DNA from: an uncultured Desulfobacteraceae bacterium
GTDB taxonomy: Bacteria; Desulfobacterota; Desulfobacteria; Desulfobacterales; UBA5852
Direction: 5' to 3'
Assembly: GCA_913060875.1 (NCBI GenBank)
Contig: CAJXSL010000001.1
Coordinates: forward strand, 1,012,464 to 1,076,463
Length of the DNA: 64,000 nt
The position numbers and the translations under genes were made by a program. This document shows, piece by piece, positions 18,235-26,327 of this stretch; position 1 is the first letter of the stretch, and each line of letters opens with the position of its first letter. The notes below the pieces were generated by a model that did not search any database, had not been told where the DNA came from, and worked only from the letters and a program-made list of their open reading frames with translations.

Positions 18235-19731
18235 TTAGAAGTAGAGGTCCCGCTCGCCGGCTTGAATTCGCCGATAGTAATCCATGAACAGGCGCAGCAC
18301 CTCGGGCTGCTCGCGGCCGATGGCCGCGATTTCGCTCTGGATCACGGGCTCGGCTGCCGCGGCCGTCTCGGGCGTGGCAAAGTCGTCGATCCATTCCCGA
18401 TAGGTCAGCACGGCGTTGAGCTTGCAGAAGCGGCCTTCCTTGCCGCTGCGCAGCAGGTCCATGATCCGCTTGCCCGTGCGGCCGCAGCGGTAGCCGGCCG
18501 TGCAAAAGGAGGTGATGGTGCCCATCTCGGCCAGTTGGCGAATCACCGCGTCCAGGCTGCGGGTGTCTCCCAGCAGGAACTGCTGACGGTTGTCCTGGAC
18601 ATCCGCTTCCCCGTTGGCGTAGGCCCCCACGCCGATGCGGCTGGAGGCATCCACCTGGGTGATCCCCAGGGGCAAAAGCTTCCGCCGGGTTTCCGCACTT
18701 TCCCGGGCCGTGAGAATCATGCCCGTGTAGGGCACGGCCAGGCGCAGCACGGTAATGGCCTTGCGAAAATCCGCCTCCGCCACCCGCAGGCGGGTATCCT
18801 GGATGAAGGGCGTGTTCTCGGCCGGCTCCAGACGCGGAAAAGAGATGGTATGGGGCCCGATGCCCACGGCCCGTTCCAGTTCGTGGGCGTGGGCCAGCAG
18901 GCCCAGGACCTCGAAGCGCCAGTCGGCCAGGCCGAACAGGGCCCCGATCCCGAAATCGTCCACTCCGGCCTCGTAGGCCCGGTGCATACAGTAAAGCCGC
19001 CACTGGTAATTGCCCTTGATGGTGTTTTTGGGGTGCATGCGGGCGTAGGTGGCATGGTGGTAGGTCTCCTGGAAAACCTGAAAGGTGCCGATGCCCACGG
19101 CGTGCAGCCGTTTCATGTCTTCGATGCAAAGGGGGGCGGCGTTGACGTTGACCCGCCGAATCTGGCCGCAGCCCCGGCGGGTGGGCACGGTGACGCCGTA
19201 GATGGTATCGATGGAGTTGACCATGTAGTCGATGTCGGACACCGGGTGTTCGCCGTACACCACGATCAGCCGCTTGTGCCCGATGTCGCCGCACAGCACC
19301 TCGGTCTCGCGCCGGATATCGCCCATGGAGAGGGTCAGGCGTTTGATGCCTTTGTTCTCCCGGCGGAAGCCGCAATAGCGGCAGTTGTTGACGCAAAGAT
19401 TGCTCAGGTAGAGCGGGGCGAAGGTGACGATTCGGTTGTCGTAAACCTTCTTCTTGATCCGGCCGGCCGCGGCCTCCATCTCGGCCAGCAGTTCGGGATC
19501 GCTGACATTGAGAAGATCGGCCGCCTCGTCGATGGTCAAAGTCTCGATGGCCAGGGACTTGGCGATGATCTCCCGGATCCGCACCGGGTCCGGGGAGGGG
19601 TTGATGGCCAGGGCCTCGAAAAGGGCGTGGTCGTCGATAAAATCCCGACTGCCCTGCATGTAGCGGTCAATCTCGTCCCACTTGATCTTGCGCTGTTGCC
19701 AGGAATCCTTTTTGACAGGTGAACTGAGCAT
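18235..19731 (-). CDS. hydG: [FeFe] hydrogenase maturase HydG (tyrosine lyase)
   Basis: HydG is a radical SAM enzyme that splits tyrosine to give the CO and CN ligands of the H-cluster. The radical SAM motif is LCVNNCRYCGFRR near residue 111, and the TIM-barrel signatures GVDDFGIGALFGL and FPRLEPAENTP follow. In the C-terminal auxiliary-cluster region the usual CX2C is changed: the sequence is CTAGYRC with a third Cys 20 residues later (~409-435). ATG 19731 is chosen for the GGAGG 6 bases before it; the open frame continues 34 codons upstream. First gene of the locus. Confidence 0.93.
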   Translation of the reverse strand: MLSSPVKKDSWQQRKIKWDEIDRYMQGSRDFIDDHALFEALAINPSPDPVRIREIIAKSLAIETLTIDEAADLLNVSDPELLAEMEAAAGRIKKKVYDNRIVTFAPLYLSNLCVNNCRYCGFRRENKGIKRLTLSMGDIRRETEVLCGDIGHKRLIVVYGEHPVSDIDYMVNSIDTIYGVTVPTRRGCGQIRRVNVNAAPLCIEDMKRLHAVGIGTFQVFQETYHHATYARMHPKNTIKGNYQWRLYCMHRAYEAGVDDFGIGALFGLADWRFEVLGLLAHAHELERAVGIGPHTISFPRLEPAENTPFIQDTRLRVAEADFRKAITVLRLAVPYTGMILTARESAETRRKLLPLGITQVDASSRIGVGAYANGEADVQDNRQQFLLGDTRSLDAVIRQLAEMGTITSFCTAGYRCGRTGKRIMDLLRSGKEGRFCKLNAVLTYREWIDDFATPETAAAAEPVIQSEIAAIGREQPEVLRLFMDYYRRIQAGERDLYF

Positions 19732-20122
19732 GGGGAACCTCCGCGGTGAAAAGTCACTGTCGCTGGGTCGTCCAAGGGTGCACAGGCAAGCCGGGCGAAT
19801 CCGACATGAAGACAAGAGCAAAGCTAATGCCATATCGAATGGAAGAACTGTGGAAAGTTTATTTTGATTTGGATATCGAGGTGTTAGCGCGGAGTGGCCA
19901 ATGGGGGCAATGACGGCATGACAGGGGGCGGATGTCAGTATTTTTTCCAGGCTGTAAACTGTGAGGAGACATTAATGGCGGCGTCAGGTGACACCCGTAA
20001 ACTTTTTGTCCGGGTAAGGGCAGGGGCGGCGCCAGTGTCATCATCGTGGATCATCTTTTAAGGAGCGGGGGAGATTGGAAGGATTCGAGGGGTCGGGGAT
20101 TCAAGGGGGCGAGTGAAGAGCC

Positions 20123-20306
20123 AACCTGGAAATTTCACGCTTTTGAAATGTTCATTGACAAGGCATTAGAGGCGCTGCTGTACTACTGCAACCGCAATCC
20201 CCAGGTAGCGTGGCCAATGGGCATCCTTGCCGCAACTTTCATTTAAAACACTGAGCACATTCATTAAAATAAATTGGCAAAAAAAAATCATGAAATATTG
20301 GGGTGG
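20123..20306. mobile_element. MITE-like family 1, decayed copy
   Basis: AACCTGGAAATTTCACGC at the left and TCATGAAATATTGGGGTGGA at the right correspond to the family ends. The interior GTTCATTGACAAGGCATTAG and GCGCTGCTGTAC match the 33928 copy. Upstream, 19732-20122 contains the hydG leader and a 'GGATTCGAGGGGTC' type repeat, without a convincing gene. Confidence 0.6.
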
Positions 20307-20311
20307 ACTCC

Positions 20312-20455
20312 ATGGGCAACTTCTCCATCCCTTTTGCCATGCTGGCGTATGGCAACACGCATCTCATCCTCGGCCTGTCCGGGTTCATGATTGTTTTGGT
20401 AACGATTTTGTCGGCATTGATATACAGGAAGAGGGGAGTGGTGGTGACTGTTTAG
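20312..20455 (+). CDS. Small single-pass membrane peptide, 47 aa
   Basis: This short frame starts MGNFSIPFAMLAYGN and continues with one hydrophobic helix (about residues 17-37) ending IYRKRGVVVTV. The basic residues after the helix suggest the C-terminus is cytoplasmic. The last 18 codons are preserved in a degenerate copy at 24508-24561, where substitutions mostly keep the protein (ILSALIYRKKEVVVPV), which supports coding. No family is recognised. It sits directly after a decayed mobile repeat. Confidence 0.4.
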   Translation: MGNFSIPFAMLAYGNTHLILGLSGFMIVLVTILSALIYRKRGVVVTV

Positions 20456-20505
20456 TCCAGAAGCGTTGCCAAATATAGAATGTTCCATTCAACTGATTTA
20501 CGCCT

Positions 20506-20651
20506 TATCTTGATTTTTAGGCTATTTTATAATACCTGAACCATCAGGCATTCAAAAATATTCCCTCCCAAGCCGGCATAGAATTAAAAAATCAAAAAAT
20601 AGCATTAGGTCATCGGACCCTATGGCGTTGTGCATTGTTGCGTTCAGTGCA
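20506..20651. repeat. Dispersed repeat R3, copy a
   Basis: Conserved blocks ATCTTGATTTTT, ATAATACCTGA, TTCAGGCATT, CCCAAGCCGGCATAGAATTA and TTGTGCATTGTTG recur in order at 45530-45676 and, in shorter form, at 24613-24690. In two places it follows the small membrane-peptide reading frame. 20652-20778 shows no gene. Confidence 0.6.
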
Positions 20652-20778
20652 GAGGTAATGCTCTGGCGGTTACCAGCATTAACAAGGGGGGAATTGGGTG
20701 ATTCTTTAGGTCGCCTGTAACAGCCGGAACGATGTCGAGCTTGACAAATAATTATCCATCTCCAATTGGAAATTGTGA

Positions 20779-21060
20779 ATGATTACTGATCTTGTTGGAT
20801 ATGCAGCGGGCTTGTGCTTGGCGCTTTGTTTCCTTCCACAAGTGATTTATACACTAAAGATTAAAAGTGCTGATGATGTTTCCTTTTCAATGCTATTCCT
20901 TTCATTTTTGTCTGCCTTGTTTTACGAAATATATGCATATCTTCTTGGCCTTGTGCCGGTGATGGTGATGAATGGTATCTTTTTGGCCTTAGTAAGCTGT
21001 GAACTCTTTCTAAAGATATACTACCAAAATGGTCACATTGTTCTAAAAAGGCAACGGTGA
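20779..21060 (+). CDS. SemiSWEET-type (MtN3/PQ-loop) sugar transporter
   Basis: The 93-residue protein has three membrane helices and the PQ-loop signature CFLPQVIYTLKIKSADDVSF of the MtN3/SWEET family. Bacterial SemiSWEETs work as dimers and move small sugars along their gradient. Its TGA overlaps the GTG start of the LuxR-type gene, so the two are probably translated together. The local sequence is AT-rich compared with the hydrogenase genes, which suggests acquisition. Confidence 0.8.
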   Translation: MITDLVGYAAGLCLALCFLPQVIYTLKIKSADDVSFSMLFLSFLSALFYEIYAYLLGLVPVMVMNGIFLALVSCELFLKIYYQNGHIVLKRQR

Positions 21061-21821
21061 AATGGACAAATTGCATGTTGAAATATCTGTCTAAAATCGA
21101 ATCTATATTTCTTTTGGAACAAATTAATGATCTTAATCATTGCAATCGTTTGGATGATTTTACGAATATTTTAATTTCATTCGGAAAACAATTCGATTTC
21201 GATTGTATTTCTTGCACGATTGTCAATGTTTCGGGGTTCTTATCTGACCCGAAAAATAATTCTCAAATATCACTAAATATACCGGATGAATTCTGGAAAA
21301 ACTATTTCAAAAACAAGCATTTTGAAATTGATGTCCCGCTTCAAGCATACTTAAAATCTGCTAAAGTAGTATCTTGGAGAGACTGCCTACATACATATGG
21401 TAATGACAAACCAAATATGGTTGATAAATCCTTCTATGACATTGGTATCAATGATGGCCATACCTATGGTTCATTCTATGAAAGAGAAAATTGCATGTCT
21501 GTATTTTCGTTCGGAAAATACAGGTTGGCAAAATCTAAAATTAATTCGGGGATTCTTTCTCTAATGGTCCCTCAGTTTTCGTGCTGTTATAAACAAATAG
21601 TAACGCAGTCTTCAAATGTTGTGTCCACTTTAACCAAAAGAGAAATCGAGGTTTTAAATTGGTTGAAAGAAGGGAAAACATCATGGGAAATATCAAGAAT
21701 ATTAACAATAAGTGAAAGGTGTGTTAATTTTCATGTGACCAATATTCAAACTAAGCTCGATGCGACAAATAGGACTCAAGCAGTCGCAGTTGCGTTAAAC
21801 CAAAATTTGATATCTTTATGA
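21057..21821 (+). CDS. LuxR-type regulator with autoinducer-binding-like domain
   Basis: The C-terminal GerE/LuxR helix-turn-helix is clear (LTKREIEVLNWLKEGKTSWEIS...VNFHVTNIQTKLDATNRTQAVAVAL). The N-terminal ~170 residues resemble the acyl-homoserine-lactone pocket: FWKNYF (W and Y), EIDVP, and VSWRD with the second conserved Trp, followed by a glycine-rich turn. GTG 21057 overlaps the SemiSWEET stop; ATG 21075 is an alternative. No LuxI-type synthase is in the window, so it is a solo regulator here. The ligand is unknown. Confidence 0.82.
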   Translation: MKWTNCMLKYLSKIESIFLLEQINDLNHCNRLDDFTNILISFGKQFDFDCISCTIVNVSGFLSDPKNNSQISLNIPDEFWKNYFKNKHFEIDVPLQAYLKSAKVVSWRDCLHTYGNDKPNMVDKSFYDIGINDGHTYGSFYERENCMSVFSFGKYRLAKSKINSGILSLMVPQFSCCYKQIVTQSSNVVSTLTKREIEVLNWLKEGKTSWEISRILTISERCVNFHVTNIQTKLDATNRTQAVAVALNQNLISL

Positions 21822-21851
21822 GAAAAGGCGTATATTCGCCAGGTTACTATT

Positions 21852-22424
21852 TTAGCTACGACTGTTTCCCTTAACATAACCATCGTTGAACATATCAATA
21901 ACCAAATTCGTCATAATGTGTCCAGCGTCCCAGCCGAAACCAGCGCTATCAGAGCTATCCCCTTCAATTTCGCACATTTTATGGTGCCCAGCATCATATA
22001 CAGCCATATTGCATATCATCCAGAGTTTCGTGTATCTGCCCTTATCAGTAGCCTTAAAATGTGTGATATGGACCACCAATACATTTTTCCCGTTAACTTC
22101 TGGCGTTTTCATATTTTCTGGTGATTGAAATACTTCATAGTCTTTCAGATTGAGTTTGTCGGCAATTACAGGCCCCCACTCTCGCCTCATTTGTATCATA
22201 GCCCGGCGGTTAAACTGTCGGCTAATTATGCAAATTTGCCATGGTTCATCAACACCTATGACAGAATCTCTTTGCATGACTTCATATCGATGCGTCGCGG
22301 GAATTGATGACGCGATACCATCCATTGCTAATCTGCAACCAGAAAGGCAGCTAAAGCAAAATAGAATTATTAGTAAAAGAAAAAAGGAGGAATTTTTACG
22401 AAGACTCAGGTTATGATTATTCAT
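21852..22424 (-). CDS. Putative lipoprotein
   Basis: The ~190-residue protein has a hydrophobic leader ending in a lipobox (SCLSGC). AAGGAG precedes ATG 22424; the frame is open 21 codons further upstream without such a site. The mature part (RREWGPVIADKLNLKDYEVF...HITHFKATDKGRYTKLWMICNMAVYD) has no motif recognised with certainty, but the alternating strand pattern recalls small outer-membrane-associated lipoproteins. It converges with the LuxR-type gene. Confidence 0.65.
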   Translation of the reverse strand: MNNHNLSLRKNSSFFLLLIILFCFSCLSGCRLAMDGIASSIPATHRYEVMQRDSVIGVDEPWQICIISRQFNRRAMIQMRREWGPVIADKLNLKDYEVFQSPENMKTPEVNGKNVLVVHITHFKATDKGRYTKLWMICNMAVYDAGHHKMCEIEGDSSDSAGFGWDAGHIMTNLVIDMFNDGYVKGNSRS

Positions 22425-22650
22425 TGATTCTCCTTTTAAATTGAAAAAATATTTGAAAACGAATATGAAACATTTAAACCACACCAAACGATAGAAATAC
22501 TGTAATAGTTTTAATAGTGTTTATCTGCTTAAGATATAGTGGGGAACAATTTCTTAAAGGAAATATTATACACCTGACATGATGTTCGTAAAATTCCAAC
22601 TATTCATCGGTTTGAAACTTCTACATGTCGGGTCGGCAATATACTCCTTA

Positions 22651-23373
22651 TTAAGGTTTTTGCCTCCATTGTTTTTTTATAGATGCTATCCCTATTAAGC
22701 CGGTGCCAAGAAGCCAAAAAGCTGCGGGAATAGGTACTGATGAAATTTGTTGAATCTCTAACAGTGAGAGGGCATGGTCGTAGATTCTAAGGTCATCAAT
22801 CAGTCCAATAAACTCTCTGCCAAGAAAAATTCCATCACCTGATAGCGCTGCATGGTTATTGATATATCCGGTATCTTGTCCTTCAAAGATTCCGTCAATA
22901 TATAGCTTGCCAACACCTGTAGAAGGGTCTTGGCCATTCTCGTATACGAAGGTATAGTTCACCCACTGATCTGTGATAATATCTGACGTGACGTCACCAA
23001 CATGATGGTGGCCTTCTGGAAAATTGCAGGCGTAAACAGTTCTGAAATTATTCTTTATTGGATAGAAATATACACTAAGGCCATCATTATGGAATTCAGT
23101 TAAATTGCTGATATTAACGCTCATGCTAACTGATCCGGTGCCGATTGGAAGGTACATATCTTTAAATAAAGCGTAGGAATCACCATCAAGCGATAAAGCT
23201 TGCCCATTAATACCTGTACTGTACCCAATACTGCCGAAAGATTCACCATTCACAAAATATCCGGTTGAATTGTCTAAATTACCTTCAAATTCATAATGGG
23301 CGATTAGAGCAGCATTTGCTGAACTGATAAAAATTGTAATCATCAAGAAGGAAATCATTAGACGCTTTAGCAT
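22651..23373 (-). CDS. LamG-like exported protein with VPLPA/PEP-CTERM sorting signal
   Basis: A signal peptide (MISFLMITIFISSANA) is followed by a concanavalin/LamG-type beta sandwich opening LIAHYEFEGNLDNSTG and ending LIDDLRIYDHALS, the typical last strand of LamG domains. The tail VPIPAAFWLLGTGLIGIASIKK is the tripartite anchor of the VPLPA type of PEP-CTERM signals: motif, hydrophobic helix, basic end. It is probably exported and processed by an exosortase, which is not encoded here. GAGGAG precedes the start. The downstream partner is 23406-24149, same strand and upstream in transcription. Confidence 0.8.
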   Translation of the reverse strand: MLKRLMISFLMITIFISSANAALIAHYEFEGNLDNSTGYFVNGESFGSIGYSTGINGQALSLDGDSYALFKDMYLPIGTGSVSMSVNISNLTEFHNDGLSVYFYPIKNNFRTVYACNFPEGHHHVGDVTSDIITDQWVNYTFVYENGQDPSTGVGKLYIDGIFEGQDTGYINNHAALSGDGIFLGREFIGLIDDLRIYDHALSLLEIQQISSVPIPAAFWLLGTGLIGIASIKKQWRQKP

Positions 23374-23405
23374 GTTGTCTCCTCAATAAACTATTTCTTG
23401 TTATT

Positions 23406-24149
23406 TTACCTTCGATTGACAGCAACTAATCCAACTAAGCCAGAACAAAGAAGCCATATTGCACCAGGTATTGGTACTGCAGCAACATCTCCGTCCATAA
23501 CTGCCCAAGCTACTCGGGTTGGATTACTTTTACCAATATCATTTTGGATCCCTCCCCAGATGTCAGTAAAAGTAAAGTACCATGCCATATCCACAGTAGT
23601 GGAGGGATTCGGACTTTCGCTGCCAGACCAATAAAAGCCTCCTAAGTTGAAGAATAAACCTGTATTATTGAGCCCCCCTCCATTTTGAATATCTCCAGTT
23701 AAATCAGTATAGCCAAGGTTACCTAAATTCACATAATACATATATGCCATTTCACTGGCAGTGCTATTTGGGTAAAATGAACCTGGTGCACTGATATTGT
23801 ATCCATTATCAGTGGATCCATTGTAGGAACGATCATAGTTGTAGTCGGCGCCATTTACTGGAAGCGTTTTTGGTAAACGCCAATCTGACCATGTAACATC
23901 GCGAACAGAGTCGTAGTAGGACAAATTCTCTGCCCAAGTAACCGCTTCATTCCAATTCATACCACTAATAAGGTCATACCCTGAAGTTTCGGCATAATTT
24001 GCATCCTGCAACCAAGTAACGTCGAGAACATCATCATATATCAGACCACCACCTCGGTCCCATAATGCCGCATTGATATTCTGTACAAGGGCCAAAGTTA
24101 GAAACAATAAAAAGGAAGATAGAATTATTGAAAGATTTGATTTTTGCAT
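23406..24149 (-). CDS. DUF1566-like exported protein with VPLPA/PEP-CTERM signal
   Basis: Signal peptide, then ALWDRGGGLIYDDVLDVTWLQDANYA, a DWRLPKTLP core and FYWSGSESP, which is the DUF1566-type domain. The end AAVPIPGAIWLLCSGLVGLVAVNRR is a sorting signal like that of the next gene. AAGGGAG precedes ATG 24149; the frame is open 61 codons further upstream. The opening block is nearly the same as in the protein at 61485-62138, so the two are paralogues with different sorting motifs. It lies 32 bases before the LamG-like gene and probably shares its transcript. Confidence 0.82.
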   Translation of the reverse strand: MQKSNLSIILSSFLLFLTLALVQNINAALWDRGGGLIYDDVLDVTWLQDANYAETSGYDLISGMNWNEAVTWAENLSYYDSVRDVTWSDWRLPKTLPVNGADYNYDRSYNGSTDNGYNISAPGSFYPNSTASEMAYMYYVNLGNLGYTDLTGDIQNGGGLNNTGLFFNLGGFYWSGSESPNPSTTVDMAWYFTFTDIWGGIQNDIGKSNPTRVAWAVMDGDVAAVPIPGAIWLLCSGLVGLVAVNRR

Positions 24150-24507
24150 ATGTTCTCCCTTTCTATTGATAAACTGAATTGCATTATTAATGATCTTTTT
24201 AAAAACTTTCTTGGTGTAAAGATCAAAATTGGTCTTAGGTGAACACTTGAAAAATATAAAAAGAAGAAATGACGAACTGTAAAAATGAACTATGTGAATT
24301 ATACGTAACAAAAAATATAATTGTGTTGACAACTGTTAAAAATTACAGGTTTTTTGAAAAACTATTAAAATAGTCTGTAAAATTATGTGGTTATATCAAG
24401 TTGCTATTTAAGCGAAGGGGAAATAAATAAAGCACGCAGCAGAAACCCCAAATTTATATTAAATATTGTGAAGCAGACAGGGGAGGGATATGTGATTATC
24501 GCTGCTA

Positions 24508-24561
24508 TCGATTTTGTCCGCATTGATTTACAGGAAGAAGGAAGTGGTGGTGCCTGTTTAG
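24508..24561 (+). pseudogene. Remnant of the small membrane-peptide gene
   Basis: Eighteen codons ending SILSALIYRKKEVVVPV-stop match the C-terminal end of the peptide at 20312-20455. A stop codon two codons before the matching part shows that the rest has been lost. It is followed at 24613-24690 by R3-type repeat sequence, as in the first copy. The region 24333-24507 shows nothing else. Confidence 0.5.
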
Positions 24562-24612
24562 TCTATAAGCCGTTTACAGCCGCAGAAAGCACCGCCCAGC
24601 TGTTTTGCGCAT

Positions 24613-24690
24613 TATCTTGATTTTCTGGCCATTTTGTAATACCAGATAGTTCAAGCATTTCAAAAACATCCCTTCCGAAGCCATAAATTA
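24613..24690. repeat. Dispersed repeat R3, copy b (short)
   Basis: ATCTTGATTTTCTGGCCATTTTGTAATACC..TTCAAGCATTTCAAAAACATCCCTTCCGAAGCC in separated blocks corresponds to the left part of R3 at 20506 and 45530. Confidence 0.5.
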
Positions 24691-24694
24691 AATA

Positions 24695-25021
24695 ATGATA
24701 AAATGTCCACAATGTAATCAATCTCAATCAATCATCAGTTCATTCGCGAGGTTTACCATTTGGATTGATCTGAAACCAAGGGTTTGGAATTGCCCCAAAT
24801 GCAATCGTACAATATCATTTACCCCAAAAGGCATTCTTCTTTTCTGGGGCATTTGTTTCCCAATGGCTATGGGAATTGTATTCCTGGCATTTAGAAATTC
24901 AGTCATAAATTTCCCGCCGTTGGTTTCTGTGGCAATAATATTTGTATTAATCCTAACTTTTTTGATCAGCAGCATTATGAAAAAAGCGATTTACAAAATC
25001 ATTGTAGTCGATGAAAGATAA
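24695..25021 (+). CDS. Hypothetical zinc-ribbon membrane protein
   Basis: The 108-residue protein has an N-terminal CPQC...CPKC pair (residues ~4-36), a likely zinc ribbon, followed by two hydrophobic helices (about 47-65 and 73-92) and a basic tail. The ribosome site is weak. AT-rich codon use like the flanking accessory genes. The function is unknown. Confidence 0.55.
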   Translation: MIKCPQCNQSQSIISSFARFTIWIDLKPRVWNCPKCNRTISFTPKGILLFWGICFPMAMGIVFLAFRNSVINFPPLVSVAIIFVLILTFLISSIMKKAIYKIIVVDER

Positions 25022-25064
25022 GAAAACACATCCTATTAACCCGGCAATTAATCACACCAGGGTT

Positions 25065-25139
25065 GTCATTCCGGCGAAAGCCGGAATCTATTGGCAAATG
25101 GGCGGTTTTCATGGAGATCCCGGCTTGCGCCGGGATGAC
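25065..25139. repeat. REP-like palindromic repeat, copy 2
   Basis: GTCATTCCGGCGAAAGCC at the left pairs loosely with GGCTTGCGCCGGGATGAC at the right. The left half is identical over more than 20 bases to the repeat at 2756-2825. 25140-25364 shows no gene. Confidence 0.7.
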
Positions 25140-25364
25140 GGGCGTTTGTATATTTTGTTGCCAAGTTAATAAGGACAGCGGACGGGACGGAGAGAAGAGC
25201 GCCGTGACGTCCATGTAATTATGCTTTGCCAAGCAACAACCACTCACTTGGCGTAGAAGGTTATAACCTGAAAAAGCGACCACCCCAATTGTATCTTAAA
25301 CAAGCTTAAAGCTGCCTTGAACTTATGAACTTGCCATGATGGGCTAAAAAGAGGAGACGACGGG

Positions 25365-26000
25365 ATGGCCAAGGACGAAAGCACCGCATTCTTACAGAAA
25401 GTGTATGCCGCCAAAGACAACCGCGATTTGGAAGCGGCTTACGACCAGTGGGCTGAGAAATACGACGCGCATGTCACGGCATTCGGTTATACGATTCCGG
25501 CTGTTGCCGCAGGGCTGTTGGGGAAATACGTGGCGCCGGAGACCACACCGGTTCTCGATGCAGGCGCCGGAACAGGCCTGATGGGAGCTATCCTCGATGC
25601 GCTGGGGTTCCGAGGGCAGGTCGGCATCGATATGTCCAGGGGCATGCTGGACAAGGCCAGCGCGCGTGGCGTCTACAAGGATCTCAATCAAATGGTCCTG
25701 GGCGAGACGCTGGATTTCCCCTCCGACCATTTCGGTGCCTGCCAGTCTATGGGGGTCTTCACCGCCGGCCATGCGCCTGCCGTCGCCTTCGATGAGCTGG
25801 TGCGCGTGGTGCGCCCGGACGGCTGTATCGTTTTCAGCCTGCTGGAAGATGTCTATGCGCCGAAAGGGTATAAAGACAAGTTCGAAGCGCTGGAAAACGA
25901 CGGCCAATGGCAGCTCGTGGAGAAAACCAAGCCATTTCCCGGGTTGCCGCTGGAAGACCCCGACCTGATGCATCGTGTTTATGTGTTCCGAGTGTGCTGA
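25365..26000 (+). CDS. Class I SAM-dependent methyltransferase
   Basis: The 211-residue protein has the Rossmann-type SAM site VLDAGAGTGLMG, the acidic end of strand 2 (GIDMSRGMLDKA), motif II-like FGACQSMGVF, and VRPDGCIVFS after it. The N-terminal helix YDQWAEKYDAHV is typical of UbiE/METTL27-like methyltransferases. The substrate is unknown. It appears to be a single gene with GC-rich codon use like the core genes. Confidence 0.8.
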   Translation: MAKDESTAFLQKVYAAKDNRDLEAAYDQWAEKYDAHVTAFGYTIPAVAAGLLGKYVAPETTPVLDAGAGTGLMGAILDALGFRGQVGIDMSRGMLDKASARGVYKDLNQMVLGETLDFPSDHFGACQSMGVFTAGHAPAVAFDELVRVVRPDGCIVFSLLEDVYAPKGYKDKFEALENDGQWQLVEKTKPFPGLPLEDPDLMHRVYVFRVC

Positions 26001-26025
26001 AAGAGGGAAAAACGGAAGGATTTCT

Positions 26026-26145
26026 GGGTTCAAGGATTCGAGGAGTCAAGTGAAAATAGAAAACGATAATTCTGAATATTTATAAAAACGCTCTCCATCT
26101 CTCGTTATCTGTTTCACTCGACCCCTTGAACCCTCGAATCCTTGG
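26026..26145. repeat. Inverted 'GGGTTCAAGGATTCGAGG' repeat
   Basis: The left arm GGTTCAAGGATTCGAGGAGT is complemented by ACCCCTTGAACCCTCGAATC in the right arm, about 60 bases away. Related strings occur near 4760-4830, 20070-20115 and 35045-35225. It appears to be a low-complexity dispersed family of this genome. Confidence 0.5.
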
Positions 26146-26327
26146 CCCCTTAGATTCCATTTCCCCTCGAAGCCTTTTTTCAAATTCTTGCTGCCATCAT
26201 CTGCTCATTTCATCTGATATCCTTCTGAAGCTCTCCGGCCGCGGCATTCCTGAGTTGATTATTGGGTGCGCAAAGCGCACTGCTAAAAAAAGCTTGCCAA
26301 TCGTCGAACCCGGGAAAGGTGTTTAAC

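Noticed and set aside
17983-19722. Open frame of 579 codons on the plus strand
   Set aside because: Complement of hydE/hydG; same shadow features.
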